Assembly (NCBI GenBank): GCA_002360555.1
Contig: DEQS01000105.1
Coordinates: forward strand, 208,044 to 272,043
Source of the DNA: Chloracidobacterium sp. UBA3360
GTDB taxonomy: Bacteria; Acidobacteriota; Blastocatellia; Pyrinomonadales; Pyrinomonadaceae
Length of the DNA: 64,000 nt
Direction of reading: 5' to 3'
The notes beneath the pieces were generated by a model that was not told the DNA's origin, did no database searches, and was given only the letters and a program-made list of their open reading frames with translations. This document shows, piece by piece, positions 17,772 to 26,921 of the stretch. Each line of letters opens with the position of its first letter. Position 1 is the first letter of the stretch. A program made the position numbers and the translations under genes.

Positions 17772-19036
17772 TACGAGTCAGTGATCCTTACTTTTGAGCC
17801 GTTCGGAATGATGAAACCGCTCGAAGAAGTGATGAGTGATGAGTGATTAGTGATGAGTGAGGAGGGAGAAAGATTTGAAAGGCGCATGGCGGCGGTTGTT
17901 GTTTGGTCGAGGGAGGTGACGATGTGGATGTTGTAGTGTTCGGCTTTTTGGAGGAGGCTCCAGGCGGTTTGGCCGTTGACTTGGTATTTATTGCAGAGTC
18001 GGGCGGCTAGGTCGCGGCTGTTTGGGGCTGAGAACCAGTCGAGAAAATCTTCGCGGCCGAGGCCGTCGGGGCATTCGGCGACGAGGATGATGGTTCCGCC
18101 TTCGTTACAGGCGTGCGAAGCGGCCTCTAGCGTTTTGTGTGCCTGGATCAGGTTGATGTCGTGTGGATAGCCGCCGCAGCCGGCGATCACGACGTCGCGT
18201 CGGCTGGCAATCCGGACGGTGTGGCCGGCGGCGTATGCGGCACACGCGGCCCGGTGTGAGGTGACCCAGTCGCCGCAAAATATGTCGGTGGCCTCGCCCG
18301 CTTCGTTTGTGATGGTGTTTATGGCAAATGCCGGATTGATGGTGGCGACGGCCTCCATAAAGGCTTCGTGGACGGCGTTGCCATCGAGCACGCCGGTGTC
18401 GACACCTGCTCGGCGGTCGAGCGTGTCGCAATCAAATGCGAGTTTGTGTGTGCCGGACACCGTTCGGGTCGAGGCGAGCCCCGGGCAGATGAGTTTGCGT
18501 CCGCCGGTAAAGCCGGCAAAGTAATGAAAATTGACTCCGCCGACCAGGATGACGCGGTCATACATGGTGAGGGCACGGTTGAGCTCGATGGGTATGCCTT
18601 GGCTCGTCTCGCCGAGCCGGATGATCTGCGCAAGATCGCGCGGGTCGTGGTCGAGCGTTTTGATACGCTGGGCGATAAACGGCGTCAGTATCGACTCTTT
18701 TTCGGCCTGGGTCACGCGACGGTGGATGCCGGTCGCAAAGATGATGTTGATCTCGTGCGGGGCCGAGCCATTCGCGATCAGGCGGCGGACGAACAGATTG
18801 ACGATCTGTCCGGCGGCGGTCCGGCGGGTGGCGTCGGGTACGACGACCAGGACGGTCTCGCCGGGTGCGACGATGTCTTCGATAACGGGCGTGTCGATGG
18901 GCGCGTCGAGCCGGGCATTGATCTCGGCGTCGGTGAGCGGCGGCGGTTCGGCGGCGGTGGAGAGGATATCAAAGCGGGCGGGATCGTATTCGATGGGGAT
19001 CGAGGTGTGGCCGTATTTGAGATCTATCGTTGGCAT
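17768..19036 (-). CDS. LarA-like nickel-dependent racemase family (DUF2088)
   Basis: This 422-residue protein belongs to the LarA family, whose founder racemises lactate with a nickel-pincer nucleotide tethered to a lysine. Seen here are VVVPDATRRTAAGQIVNLFV, FATGIHRRVTQAEKE with the first catalytic-type His, HDPRD, and NFHYFAGFTGGRKLICPG with the His and the candidate cofactor Lys. The frame is open to 19234, but residues before MPTIDLKYGH are translated GCAAAG microrepeats, so 19036 is taken as start; no good Shine-Dalgarno is visible. The last 30 or so residues (SSLITNHSSLITSS) are translated AGTGATG microrepeats. No larB, larC or larE is in the window, so substrate and cofactor supply are open. 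Confidence 0.82.
   Translation of the reverse strand: MPTIDLKYGHTSIPIEYDPARFDILSTAAEPPPLTDAEINARLDAPIDTPVIEDIVAPGETVLVVVPDATRRTAAGQIVNLFVRRLIANGSAPHEINIIFATGIHRRVTQAEKESILTPFIAQRIKTLDHDPRDLAQIIRLGETSQGIPIELNRALTMYDRVILVGGVNFHYFAGFTGGRKLICPGLASTRTVSGTHKLAFDCDTLDRRAGVDTGVLDGNAVHEAFMEAVATINPAFAINTITNEAGEATDIFCGDWVTSHRAACAAYAAGHTVRIASRRDVVIAGCGGYPHDINLIQAHKTLEAASHACNEGGTIILVAECPDGLGREDFLDWFSAPNSRDLAARLCNKYQVNGQTAWSLLQKAEHYNIHIVTSLDQTTTAAMRLSNLSPSSLITNHSSLITSSSGFIIPNGSKVRITDSY
17829..17861. repeat. AGTGATG microrepeat array in the 3' end of the larA-like gene
   Basis: A run of gtgatgagtgatgagtgatt followed by agtgatgagtgagg forms an imperfect 7-nt tandem array. It is read on the minus strand as the C-terminal residues SSLITNHSSLITSS of the larA-like protein. 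It resembles the GCAAAG and nnnAGAC microrepeats elsewhere in the window in size and in its location at a gene edge. Confidence 0.6.
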
Positions 19037-19044
19037 AAAAGAAG

Positions 19045-19090
19045 TTTCCCGCAAAGACGCAAAGAAGTTTTCCCGCAGAGCCGCAAAGAA
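19045..19090. repeat. GCAAAG microrepeats between the FecR and larA-like genes
   Basis: Units of the type ttcccgcaaagacgcaaag, then ttcccgcagagccgcaaag, occupy most of the 58-bp gap. Similar units occur at 30479-30500 (intergenic) and 45919-45951 (inside a coding sequence). They create a spurious N-terminal extension of the larA-like frame. Confidence 0.65.
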
Positions 19091-19094
19091 GAGG

Positions 19095-20330
19095 TCAATA
19101 GCGTCTGAGCACGGCGCCGTTGCGGAGGGAGATGATAAATCCGGTGCGGTTGCCGCGGTCGTCGCCAATCTCGACCGCGACCTCGATCGACGGGGTTGAT
19201 ATCTGCAGCTTAAAAGCTCCGTCCGGCCCTGCAAAAGTATCGCGTCCGGCGGCCCGCACGATCATGCCGGGACGTGTGCGGCCGGTCAGGATGTGGACGT
19301 TGCCGCCCACGCGTTCGACCTTAAAATCGGTGGCGTCGATCGCCTGGCTTTCTCCGGCACGCACGACCATAAATTTCCACGCGTCGTTCCAGTTGGTGAC
19401 CTGGCCCGAGACGGCGGTCGCTTTGATACGCCAATAATATGTGCCGGGCGAGAGGCCCGACAGGCGAAACTCTCGTGCCGTCAGCCCGCTGCGGTCAACG
19501 AGGATCGAATCGGATGCAAAGATCGGCGAACGTGCGACTTGCACGTAATAACTTTTTGCCGGGTTGCCCTCAGCGTCCTGCCAACTAAATGCCGTGCTCA
19601 CACCGCCGCCGGTATCGACTATCTGGGCGGAGTTTGACGGGGCAAGCGGACGCGGCGCGGCCATGAGGCGTTCGCGGGCGGACAGCTTACCGTTATTGAC
19701 CGAGGCGAATTCGTTCTCGCCGATCAACGTCTTTTCGCCGCCGATCGTTGTTTCGACACCGCCGCGGCTGATGCGGATCTCACCGCCATTCACCCCGTCA
19801 GCGTTAAAACTCGCGTCGGTTTTTGGCAACAATTGGTTTTCAGAATCGGCGACCTCGACGATGTTTCGCGCGTCCGCCGTCTGGTCGTCGGTGCGGACAT
19901 TTAGCTGGCCGTCATCGAGCGATACGCGGACGTTTTTGCCGCCAAATAGCGATGTCGTATCTTTGACGACGACCGTGCTGTTTGGCCCGATCTTGTACGA
20001 CGAGCCGTCGATCATCTGGATCGAAGCACGCCCATCGGCTTGCGTCTGGATGGTGTCGCCTGCCATTACAAACGTCTCTTTGGTAACCAGTATCGTCTCG
20101 CGGGTTGCGGCACGGGTGACGCGGACCTCGCCTTCGAAAGAGATGATCCGTGCGGCGTCTTTTGGTATTTCGACGTTTTCCTTGGGGATAAACCAATTAT
20201 TGCGCGACGCGTACCACAAACCCCCACCAAGCGCCGCCAGCAAAACAACCGCCGCGATCAGTCCATAGATCGTGCTTTTGCGGATGTTCCACCAGTCGAC
20301 GTAAAATTTGCGGTAATTATTGTCGTCCAT
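19095..20330 (-). CDS. FecR-domain membrane-anchored protein
   Basis: This 411-residue protein has one N-terminal transmembrane helix (about residues 19-42, STIYGLIAAVVLLAALGGGL) and a long periplasmic part. A FecR domain spans about residues 60-190 (RIISFEGEVRVTR, VMAGDTIQTQADGRASIQMI, GQLNVRT). It is followed by a fibronectin-III-like domain (about 225-325, SGLSPGTYYWRIKATAVSGQ) and a C-terminal beta-rich domain. Classical FecR relays TonB-receptor signals to an ECF sigma factor, but no sigma factor or receptor adjoins it, so that role is not supported. It is upstream of the larA-like gene on the same strand and 12 nt downstream of terC. Confidence 0.8.
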   Translation of the reverse strand: MDDNNYRKFYVDWWNIRKSTIYGLIAAVVLLAALGGGLWYASRNNWFIPKENVEIPKDAARIISFEGEVRVTRAATRETILVTKETFVMAGDTIQTQADGRASIQMIDGSSYKIGPNSTVVVKDTTSLFGGKNVRVSLDDGQLNVRTDDQTADARNIVEVADSENQLLPKTDASFNADGVNGGEIRISRGGVETTIGGEKTLIGENEFASVNNGKLSARERLMAAPRPLAPSNSAQIVDTGGGVSTAFSWQDAEGNPAKSYYVQVARSPIFASDSILVDRSGLTAREFRLSGLSPGTYYWRIKATAVSGQVTNWNDAWKFMVVRAGESQAIDATDFKVERVGGNVHILTGRTRPGMIVRAAGRDTFAGPDGAFKLQISTPSIEVAVEIGDDRGNRTGFIISLRNGAVLRRY

Positions 20331-20342
20331 TAGAACGGGAGT

Positions 20343-21401
20343 TTATTCGGCGACGGTCTCGGTGTCATCCGCATCATGTTTGTGCGGAAAGATCAGCGAC
20401 AATATCACGGCGACGACTATCGCACCAACGACGATCCCGAGCGAAATATTAATAACCGGCTGCTCAAATTCGTGATTAAGATACCGCCTGACAAATACCG
20501 AAAATGCCCCTTGGTCCTCAGCCCCTAACATCAACACCGACGCGTGTGCGGCGAGCGGCAGCAGCATCTTGATACCAATAAAACTTAGCACAAAAGCGAG
20601 GCCGTATTTCAAAAAATGAAACCGGTCGGCAAGATCGGCCAGCAGAAAGAAAAACGTTCGCAGCCCGAGGATGGCAAAGATATTGGATGTGTAAACGATA
20701 AACCGGTCGGTCGTGATGCCGAGGATCGCCGGTATCGAATCGACGGCAAAGACCAGATCGGCGACGTTGATGACGATCAGCACGAGCAGCAACAGGGTGC
20801 CGGTGCGTTTACCGTCAACGACGACGAAAAATTTTTCTTTGTCGTAATGCTTTGAAATCCGGACAAATCTTGTCGTCAAACGGACGATCGCACTGTCCTC
20901 GGGTTCGAATGATTCGTCCTCGCCAAACATCTTGAGGCCCGTGTAGATCAGGAACGCGCCAAAGAAATACAGCACCCAGTGAAAACTCTCGACCAGCTCG
21001 ACGCCCGCAAATATCATGACCATGCGCATAACGAGGGCCATGAAAATGCCCCAAAACAGCACGCGGTGACGGTACTTTTCGGCAACCTTGAAATAGCTGA
21101 ATATCAGCAAAAAGACAAACAGGTTATCGATCGAGAGCGACATCTCGACGAGATAACCGGTGAAAAATTCTTTCGCTTTGATCGCGGCCGCGGCCGGGCC
21201 GTAGGTGCTATTGACGAACCAATAGACAAATCCGTTAAAGATCAGAGCGAGCGATACCCAGATAAAGCTCCAGACAAACGTCTCTTTGCGCGTGGGTTTG
21301 TGCGATTTGCGGTTGACTATGCCAATATCGACAAATAGCGCCGCGAGGACCAAGGCGAAAAATGATATCCAGACCCAATATGGAAATTCGACTATTGTCA
21401 T
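20343..21401 (-). CDS. TerC/Alx-family integral membrane protein
   Basis: This 352-residue inner-membrane protein has about nine hydrophobic helices. Family hallmarks are YLVEMSLSIDNLFVFLLIF with the acidic metal-site residues, FWGIFMALVMRMVMIF, the cytoplasmic loop near residues 165-205, and VINVADLVFAVDSIPAILGI. TerC/Alx proteins are implicated in Mn2+ export or metal handling linked to exoenzyme metalation, and in tellurite resistance when in ter operons. No ter genes adjoin it. Only 24 nt separate it from the upstream msrC-like gene, leaving no room for a yybP-ykoY manganese riboswitch. Confidence 0.92.
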   Translation of the reverse strand: MTIVEFPYWVWISFFALVLAALFVDIGIVNRKSHKPTRKETFVWSFIWVSLALIFNGFVYWFVNSTYGPAAAAIKAKEFFTGYLVEMSLSIDNLFVFLLIFSYFKVAEKYRHRVLFWGIFMALVMRMVMIFAGVELVESFHWVLYFFGAFLIYTGLKMFGEDESFEPEDSAIVRLTTRFVRISKHYDKEKFFVVVDGKRTGTLLLLVLIVINVADLVFAVDSIPAILGITTDRFIVYTSNIFAILGLRTFFFLLADLADRFHFLKYGLAFVLSFIGIKMLLPLAAHASVLMLGAEDQGAFSVFVRRYLNHEFEQPVINISLGIVVGAIVVAVILSLIFPHKHDADDTETVAE

Positions 21402-21425
21402 AGGTTAGCTAGTGCTTGTGTGAAT

Positions 21426-21911
21426 CTAAATAAATCTCTCGATCGTTTTGACGACGCGGCCCAGGCCGTCGGCATCGGTTTGCGAAAAATCGTCCAGTGT
21501 ATCGCTATCGACATCGAGCACACCAAAAACGCTGTCGTCGCGGCTAATAATCGGCACGACGATCTCCGATCTTGACGCTGTCGCACAGGCGATATGGCCG
21601 GGAAATTCGTCGACGTTTGGTACGATCACAGTTTCCCGCGTCGTGTAAGCGTGGCCGCAGACGCCCGCGTCAAACGCGATGCGAGTACATGCAAGCGGCC
21701 CTTGAAACGGCCCGAGAACAAGCTGGCCGTCCTTAACCAAGTAAAAACCGACCCAGAAAAAGCCAAATGCTTCGCGCAGCACCGCTGCGATGTTGGCGAG
21801 ATTTGCGACGACATCCCTCTCACCATCAACGAGCGAGTCGATCTGAGGCACGATCTCGTCGTAAATGATTTTCCTGTCAGCATTTGCCGTGAACGCGATG
21901 GATTCCGCCAT
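21426..21911 (-). CDS. msrC: Free methionine-(R)-sulfoxide reductase (GAF domain)
   Basis: This 161-residue single-GAF-domain protein reduces free Met-R-sulfoxide in the cytoplasm, recycled by thioredoxin in characterised members. All three cysteines of the fRMsr active site are in place: ACTRIAF, AGVCGHA and GHIACATASRSEIVVPI, as is the GVLDVDSD segment. The frame also opens with a TTG at 21920, but the ATG at 21911 gives the usual N-terminus and is chosen; neither has a strong Shine-Dalgarno. It lies immediately upstream of terC on the same strand, and the two may be co-transcribed. Confidence 0.9.
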   Translation of the reverse strand: MAESIAFTANADRKIIYDEIVPQIDSLVDGERDVVANLANIAAVLREAFGFFWVGFYLVKDGQLVLGPFQGPLACTRIAFDAGVCGHAYTTRETVIVPNVDEFPGHIACATASRSEIVVPIISRDDSVFGVLDVDSDTLDDFSQTDADGLGRVVKTIERFI

Positions 21912-21972
21912 AAACAGCAAGTTTAGCCTGTGCTTGCTAAGGTGTGCAAATGATTTAACTGTCCGGAAAATG

Positions 21973-21978
21973 TATAAT
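21973..21978 (+). promoter_or_regulatory. -10 element of crcB; transcript may be leaderless
   Basis: A consensus TATAAT preceded by TG lies only 7 nt before the crcB ATG (21986), and there is no Shine-Dalgarno in between. No good -35 is visible at 17 bp. If used, transcription would begin at or next to the start codon. Confidence 0.4.
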
Positions 21979-21985
21979 TTCGGCG

Positions 21986-22369
21986 ATGGAAGCTGCTCTC
22001 AAGATATTTGCGGTCGGCGTCGGCGGTGCTTTTGGCGCCGTGGCTCGTTATCTGGTCAATATCTCGCCGCTTGCGGGGCTGTTTGGCAAATTTCCATTCC
22101 CGACATTTGTCATCAACATCGTCGGGTCATTTCTGATCGGCTTTTTGATGATCGTGTTCGCGGACAAATGGGCGGTGAGTGAAAACGTGCGGATCGCCGT
22201 GATCGTTGGCTTTTTAGGAGCTTTCACTACGTTTTCGACTTTTGAGCTAGAGATCTATTCGCTTATCCGTGACCACGAATTTATGACCGGATTTCTCTAT
22301 CTTTTCCTCAGCGTGCTTGTCGGTTTTATCGGCGTCGTAGCCGGCATCGAGTTAGGCCGCCGGGTTTAG
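21986..22369 (+). CDS. crcB: Fluoride ion channel CrcB/Fluc
   Basis: This 127-residue, four-helix inner-membrane protein of the Fluc family assembles as a dual-topology dimer and exports fluoride. Seen are GGAFGAVARYLVN, the helix-2 segment TFVINIVGSFLIGFL and the highly conserved GFLGAFTTFSTFE carrying the Phe and Thr/Ser residues of the pore. Length is typical. No fluoride riboswitch was found upstream. The 3' end overlaps the 3' end of convergent purK by 18 bp. Confidence 0.95.
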   Translation: MEAALKIFAVGVGGAFGAVARYLVNISPLAGLFGKFPFPTFVINIVGSFLIGFLMIVFADKWAVSENVRIAVIVGFLGAFTTFSTFELEIYSLIRDHEFMTGFLYLFLSVLVGFIGVVAGIELGRRV

Positions 22370-23494
22370 CTGCTCGCGGGCGGCACGTACGATCAGGGCA
22401 GCGTCGCTCGCCGTATCAGCAACCGCCGTCAGGTGCCCCATCTTTCTTCCTTTTCTCGGTTCCATCTTGCCGTATAGGTGCAGTTTAATGTTCGGATCGG
22501 TAAGAGCGGCCGACCAGTCGGGTTCGCCGTTTGCCCAAACATCCCCAAGCAGATTTGCCATCGCCGCCGGGCGGTAAAACTCAGTGGAGCCAAGCGGCAG
22601 TCCGCACACGGCACGAAGCTGCTGTTCGAATTGCGAGGTCACGCACGGTCCAAATGTCAGGTGGCCCGAGTTGTGCGGACGCGGGGCAAGCTCATTTACA
22701 AGCAATTGCCCATCTCTTGTCAGGAAAAACTCAACGCAGAGCGTGCCGACGTAATCTAATGTTTCGGCAATACTTTGCGTGATCTCAATAGCGTGTTTGT
22801 GCGTGCTTTCCGAAACGTTAGCCGGCGCCAACGAAACGTCAAGGATGTGGTTGGCATGCTCGTTTTCGATCACGCCGTAGTGTGCAAAGTTGCCGCTTTG
22901 GTCGCGGGCACAAACTACCGAAACTTCTTTTTCAAAATCAACAAATGCTTCGAGTACGGCGTCGTTGCCGTTGAGCGCCGCAAACGCCAGTTCGATATCA
23001 TCGGCCGTCTTTATCTTGCTCTGACCCTTGCCGTCGTAACCGAAACCCGCAGTTTTTAGAACGCACGGTGTGCCGAGTTCAATGACGGCATTTTGCAGAT
23101 CGTCGAGAGTTTTTATATGGCGAAATGGCGTTACCGGAAAGCCATTTTCAGACAGGAACGTTTTTTCACGCAAACGGTTTTGTGTGGTGTGGAGTATCTC
23201 ACCTTTTGGAAAAACATCGACGAACTCAGCCGCCGCTTGCACGCATTCGGACGGCACATTTTCAAATTCAAATGTCACCACATCGAGACTCTGAGCAAAC
23301 AGTCTGACCTCATACAGGTCGTCGTATGCCGCGACCGTCTCGATATCCGCAACCTGTCCGGTCGGCGTGTCGCTCTCCGGCGAATAGGCGTGCACTCGAT
23401 AACCCAGCTTACGCGCCTCAATGGCAAACATCCGCCCGAGTTGCCCGCTCCCGAAAACGCCGATGGTTGAATTTGGAAGGATCGTTTTGGTCAC
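22352..23494 (-). CDS. purK: N5-carboxyaminoimidazole ribonucleotide synthase
   Basis: This 380-residue ATP-grasp enzyme makes N5-CAIR from AIR, bicarbonate and ATP in purine synthesis. It starts with a nucleotide-binding region (IGVFGSGQLGRMFAIEARKL). The ATP-grasp core follows (PCVLKTAGFGYDGKGQSKI, AVLEAFVDFEKEVSVVCARD) and then the family tail (LLVNELAPRPHNSGHLT). It normally adjoins purE. Here purE is on the same strand but about 3.4 kb upstream, with an opposite-strand gene between them, so purK probably needs its own promoter in 23495-23695. None was clearly recognised there. Confidence 0.96.
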   Translation of the reverse strand: MTKTILPNSTIGVFGSGQLGRMFAIEARKLGYRVHAYSPESDTPTGQVADIETVAAYDDLYEVRLFAQSLDVVTFEFENVPSECVQAAAEFVDVFPKGEILHTTQNRLREKTFLSENGFPVTPFRHIKTLDDLQNAVIELGTPCVLKTAGFGYDGKGQSKIKTADDIELAFAALNGNDAVLEAFVDFEKEVSVVCARDQSGNFAHYGVIENEHANHILDVSLAPANVSESTHKHAIEITQSIAETLDYVGTLCVEFFLTRDGQLLVNELAPRPHNSGHLTFGPCVTSQFEQQLRAVCGLPLGSTEFYRPAAMANLLGDVWANGEPDWSAALTDPNIKLHLYGKMEPRKGRKMGHLTAVADTASDAALIVRAAREQLNPAA

Positions 23495-23695
23495 CGATAT
23501 CTCTTATTGTGAAGCAATAGATTAACCCAACTTGTCTAAGATATGAATTCGAATTTTGAATATGGAAGCGTACGTGCCCGAACTACTTAATTATGGCTGG
23601 GCTGGAAAGACCGACCGAACATTTTTTGGGTGGAAATTGAGGCTTTTTTAACATAGTATAAGAACAACTCAAAGTTACTTTTAGGAGCGAATTTT

Positions 23696-23803
23696 ATGCT
23701 CTCACGATTTTTCCGCAAACATTTTGGTTTAGGCCTTTTATCGATCTTTTTGCTTTCAGCGGTGACTGTGATGCTCACGTTCGAGCCTAGAGTTAGTGAA
23801 TGA
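23696..23803 (+). pseudogene. Signal-peptide ORF, out of frame with the following repeat protein
   Basis: This is a 35-codon frame with an excellent Shine-Dalgarno (TAGGAG, 8 nt before the ATG). It encodes a textbook Sec signal peptide: the basic start MLSRFFRKHFG followed by the hydrophobic core LGLLSIFLLSAVTVML. It ends at a TGA at 23801. The following 1041-codon frame has no signal peptide of its own and is open back to 23772, so a single-base shift anywhere in about 23772-23800 would fuse the two. It is most simply the 5' exon-like remnant of one gene broken by a frameshift. Confidence 0.75.
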
Positions 23804-26800
23804 GTTTTCAGGTGAGCCGTCGGGTGACGCAGCTAAACATCATCAGTTCCCCGCCATTGAAAACCCTTCGCCCTCCAAGACTACGGCGGTCGTGACTTGG
23901 AAAGGAAGTCAAGACAATCGTTGGAGTAATCCCGGCAACTGGGAAGGCCGCCGCGTTCCGGGAACATCGGACGTGGTGCGATTCGCCGTTGGCTCAAACT
24001 CAGCGGTGTTGGACACCGGTGCTCCTGGCGTTGTCGCCGGACTTGTTCTGGAATCGGATTATGAAGGGACAGTTACGCTTCAGCGCGACCTGACGGTAAG
24101 TAGCGATCTGATGCTCGCTGGCGGCACTCTCAGTCAGGGGAATTACCGTTTGAGCCTGAGGAATTACCGTCAAACGGGCGGCACATTCATCGGCGGAGAC
24201 GCGAGCATGATCATCCAGTACGAAGCCATCGTGAGCGGTGGAACACTACTTAGCAGCAGGTCGATGACCGCGCGATCGCTGACGATCAAAGCTCCCGCGG
24301 TTGTGACGATGGCCGCGAACAGCAAGCTCGACCTAACCGGTGACGGCGAGCCGCTCAGCGGCGATGGCTTACTGGACGTAAAAACGAACGGGCCCAACAG
24401 TCTCGAATACACGGGAAGAGCAACGAGCGATGTGACAACCGCTGGCCCTTTGAGGGGGGTACTCGGAGCTGCGGTGTCTGCCAAGGCTGCTTCGCCGTTC
24501 GCCATTCGAGACTCGAACCGATCACTTGGAATTGATCCCTTACGATCTCGGATCGATCCCTCAGTTTGGGGGCTCACACCCCTTGAACCGAGCCGGGCGT
24601 TTGGTAACGAGGGCCCCGTTCGATCTCAAAAAACTTCCGTGATCCAATCCCTTTTGCCTCAGGAGCCAAGCCAAGCCCTTTCAGGTTCGTTCAGCAGAAG
24701 TGCGGCATTGAGGCTAACCCAAATTGAGGTCCCGAACGCAGCCGCAATTGACACCGTTAACGGTTTTGCTTACTTTGGCACTTCGACCGCGGCTGGCCCC
24801 GGCGGTGTGGTAAAGGTCCGTCTGTCGGACGGCAGCCGCGTTGGAGCGCTGGTTCTCACCGGTCAAGACGATGCCCCTGGCAGCGCAGTGATCGACACCG
24901 CTGGCGGCTTCGTCTATTTTGGCGGGTACAATGGCGACATCATCAAGGTTCGGCTTTCCGACTTCACTCGTGTCGCAGTCATCGAAACGGGTACCGGATT
25001 TCAGTCTGCTGCATTGATCGATACGAATAATGGCTTTGCCTACTTCGGCTCCTTCACAAGTCCCGGAGGCGTTTTTAAGGTCCGACTCTCGGACTTCACT
25101 ATCGTTGATGTCCTGCTATTTAATACAGACGAGATCGGAATTCTTTCGGGTGTGATAGATACGGTAAACGGCTTTGCGTACTTTGGCACCTACAACAACA
25201 ACAACATCAACAATCCCACTTTCATAGTAAAGGTCCGCCTTTCAGACTTTACACGCGTCGGCAATTTACAACTACCTGCTTACCCGGCCGGAATGAATCC
25301 GACCTGCGGAGTGATAGACACGGCCAATGGATATGTATACTTCGGCCTCTTTGATAGTCACAGCATTATTAAGGTGCGACTCTCTGATTTCACTCTGGCC
25401 AGCACGATTACTCCGAACGGAACTCCGAACGGAGATGTGCAATTCCTCCGTTCGGCTGTTATCGACACTGTAAATGGTTATGCCTACTTCGGTGATGTTG
25501 CCAATAAGGTCGTAAAGCTGCGCCTGTCGGATTTCTCAGTAGCGGGGGTGCTAGATGCAGCGTCAGATGACCTATTCTGTGCCGCCATTGACACCTCTAA
25601 CGGCTTCGCCTATTTTGGCGGCACCACGCCGCAGGGCGTTGTGAAGGTACGCCTCTCGGACTTCTCGTCGGCGTTCTTTACACCCTTTAGTTTCGGCGAG
25701 GACAACCTAACGGCTGCGGTCGTCGACCCAGGCAATGGCTTCGCATACTTTGCGACAGGAAGAAACCCGGGCATTGTCAAGGTACGACTCTCAGACTTCA
25801 CCCGGGTTGGGTTGTTGACGTTGCCGCAGGACGGTACTAGCTTGTCCACCGGTGTGATCGATACGGCTAACGGATATGCCTATTTCGGAACAGACACTAC
25901 GCCTGCGAAGATCGTCAAGATACAGCTCTCGGACTTTACGCGAGTCAGTGACTTGAGACTGAATTCCGGCGAAGGCGACCTGTTTTCGTCGGCCATCGAC
26001 CTAGTTAACGGCTTCGCCTACTTCGGATCACTACGTTCACCGATAGTTGTCAAAATTAGACTTTCAGACTTCGCGCGCGTTGGCAGTTTGACTCTCAATT
26101 TCAACGAACGGCCGCGCTCGATGGTGATAGACACGATCAACGGTTTTGGCTATTTCGGCACTTATGGCGGGTTTGTCACTAAATTTCGGCTCTCGGACTT
26201 TACTCGGATTGGCAATATTCGGCCGACTCAAGATGATTTACTCTCAGCCGTCATAGACCCCGTTGCGGGCTATGCTTACTTTGGTACCCTTAATGGCAGT
26301 GTTGTCAGAGTGCGTCTATCAGACTTCACTGGAGCGGGCACCGTGAGTATGAGCGAAGAGAACCTACAGTCCGCCACGATAGACACAGTTAATGGCTATG
26401 CTTACTTCGGCACTCTCACTAGCCCGGGCAGGGTAGCGAAGATTCGCCTCTCAGACTTTGTCCGCGTCGACGGCTTGACTCTGAACGCGGGAGAGGACGC
26501 CTTGACTTCCGCCGTGATAGACCCGGCTAATAGTTTTGCTTACTTTGGCACCGGCACCCGGCCCGGCATAGTCGTAAAGATCAACCTTTCGGTCGCCGTG
26601 CCCTACTATATATCGGGACGTGTTCTAACCCCCGAGGGTAGGGGAGTGAAAAATGCTGTGGTCACTCTCACCGATCCGCAAAACGTAACTCGTCAAACAA
26701 ATACCGATCCGTTTGGCAATTATAGTTTTACTGAAGTTCTGTCCGGTCAGACTTATGGTCTTTCCGTGTCGCCGACCCGACGCTTCAGCTTCACGCCACA

Positions 26801-26921
26801 AAATGTCAATGTGACGGGGAATTTAACTGGAGTCGATTTTGTGGCCCAGACCGGAATGCGCGAAAAGGAAAATAACGTGAAGATGTTCCAAACGGAACCC
26901 CTAATTCAGCTTGGTTTTTAA
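23796..26921 (+). CDS. Large repeat (beta-propeller-like) protein, body of a frameshifted secreted protein
   Basis: This 1041-codon body begins at a GTG only because that is the first start codon in frame; the natural N-terminus is probably the signal peptide at 23696. About residues 30-250 form a beta-rich Gly/Ser/Thr region ([33 protein letters not shown]) like passenger domains. About residues 310-935 hold 14 repeats of 42-50 residues built on [14 protein letters not shown] and [13 protein letters not shown], suggesting two seven-bladed propellers. The C-terminus (about 940-1030, [20 protein letters not shown]) is a carboxypeptidase-regulatory-like Ig-fold domain. It lies between purE and purK on the opposite strand and overlaps the purE 3' end by 21 bp. 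Function is unknown; a surface or secreted binding role is inferred. Confidence 0.75.
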   Translation: MNEFSGEPSGDAAKHHQFPAIENPSPSKTTAVVTWKGSQDNRWSNPGNWEGRRVPGTSDVVRFAVGSNSAVLDTGAPGVVAGLVLESDYEGTVTLQRDLTVSSDLMLAGGTLSQGNYRLSLRNYRQTGGTFIGGDASMIIQYEAIVSGGTLLSSRSMTARSLTIKAPAVVTMAANSKLDLTGDGEPLSGDGLLDVKTNGPNSLEYTGRATSDVTTAGPLRGVLGAAVSAKAASPFAIRDSNRSLGIDPLRSRIDPSVWGLTPLEPSRAFGNEGPVRSQKTSVIQSLLPQEPSQALSGSFSRSAALRLTQIEVPNAAAIDTVNGFAYFGTSTAAGPGGVVKVRLSDGSRVGALVLTGQDDAPGSAVIDTAGGFVYFGGYNGDIIKVRLSDFTRVAVIETGTGFQSAALIDTNNGFAYFGSFTSPGGVFKVRLSDFTIVDVLLFNTDEIGILSGVIDTVNGFAYFGTYNNNNINNPTFIVKVRLSDFTRVGNLQLPAYPAGMNPTCGVIDTANGYVYFGLFDSHSIIKVRLSDFTLASTITPNGTPNGDVQFLRSAVIDTVNGYAYFGDVANKVVKLRLSDFSVAGVLDAASDDLFCAAIDTSNGFAYFGGTTPQGVVKVRLSDFSSAFFTPFSFGEDNLTAAVVDPGNGFAYFATGRNPGIVKVRLSDFTRVGLLTLPQDGTSLSTGVIDTANGYAYFGTDTTPAKIVKIQLSDFTRVSDLRLNSGEGDLFSSAIDLVNGFAYFGSLRSPIVVKIRLSDFARVGSLTLNFNERPRSMVIDTINGFGYFGTYGGFVTKFRLSDFTRIGNIRPTQDDLLSAVIDPVAGYAYFGTLNGSVVRVRLSDFTGAGTVSMSEENLQSATIDTVNGYAYFGTLTSPGRVAKIRLSDFVRVDGLTLNAGEDALTSAVIDPANSFAYFGTGTRPGIVVKINLSVAVPYYISGRVLTPEGRGVKNAVVTLTDPQNVTRQTNTDPFGNYSFTEVLSGQTYGLSVSPTRRFSFTPQNVNVTGNLTGVDFVAQTGMREKENNVKMFQTEPLIQLGF

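Noticed and set aside
18368..19199. Plus-strand frames of 246 and 222 codons opposite the larA-like gene
   Set aside because: They mirror a well-supported enzyme gene and show low-complexity Asp/Gly/Arg composition without motifs.
21402..21425. Manganese (yybP-ykoY) riboswitch before terC
   Set aside because: Only 24 nt separate terC from the upstream gene.
21921..21995. Fluoride riboswitch upstream of crcB
   Set aside because: A GGCGATGG occurs, but it includes the crcB start codon, and there is no room upstream for the pseudoknotted aptamer; the downstream conserved half is missing.
24740..26595. CRISPR-like regular repeats
   Set aside because: The periodicity is at the protein level (about 45 codons), in one long frame, with diverged nucleotides; no identical repeats with unique spacers.
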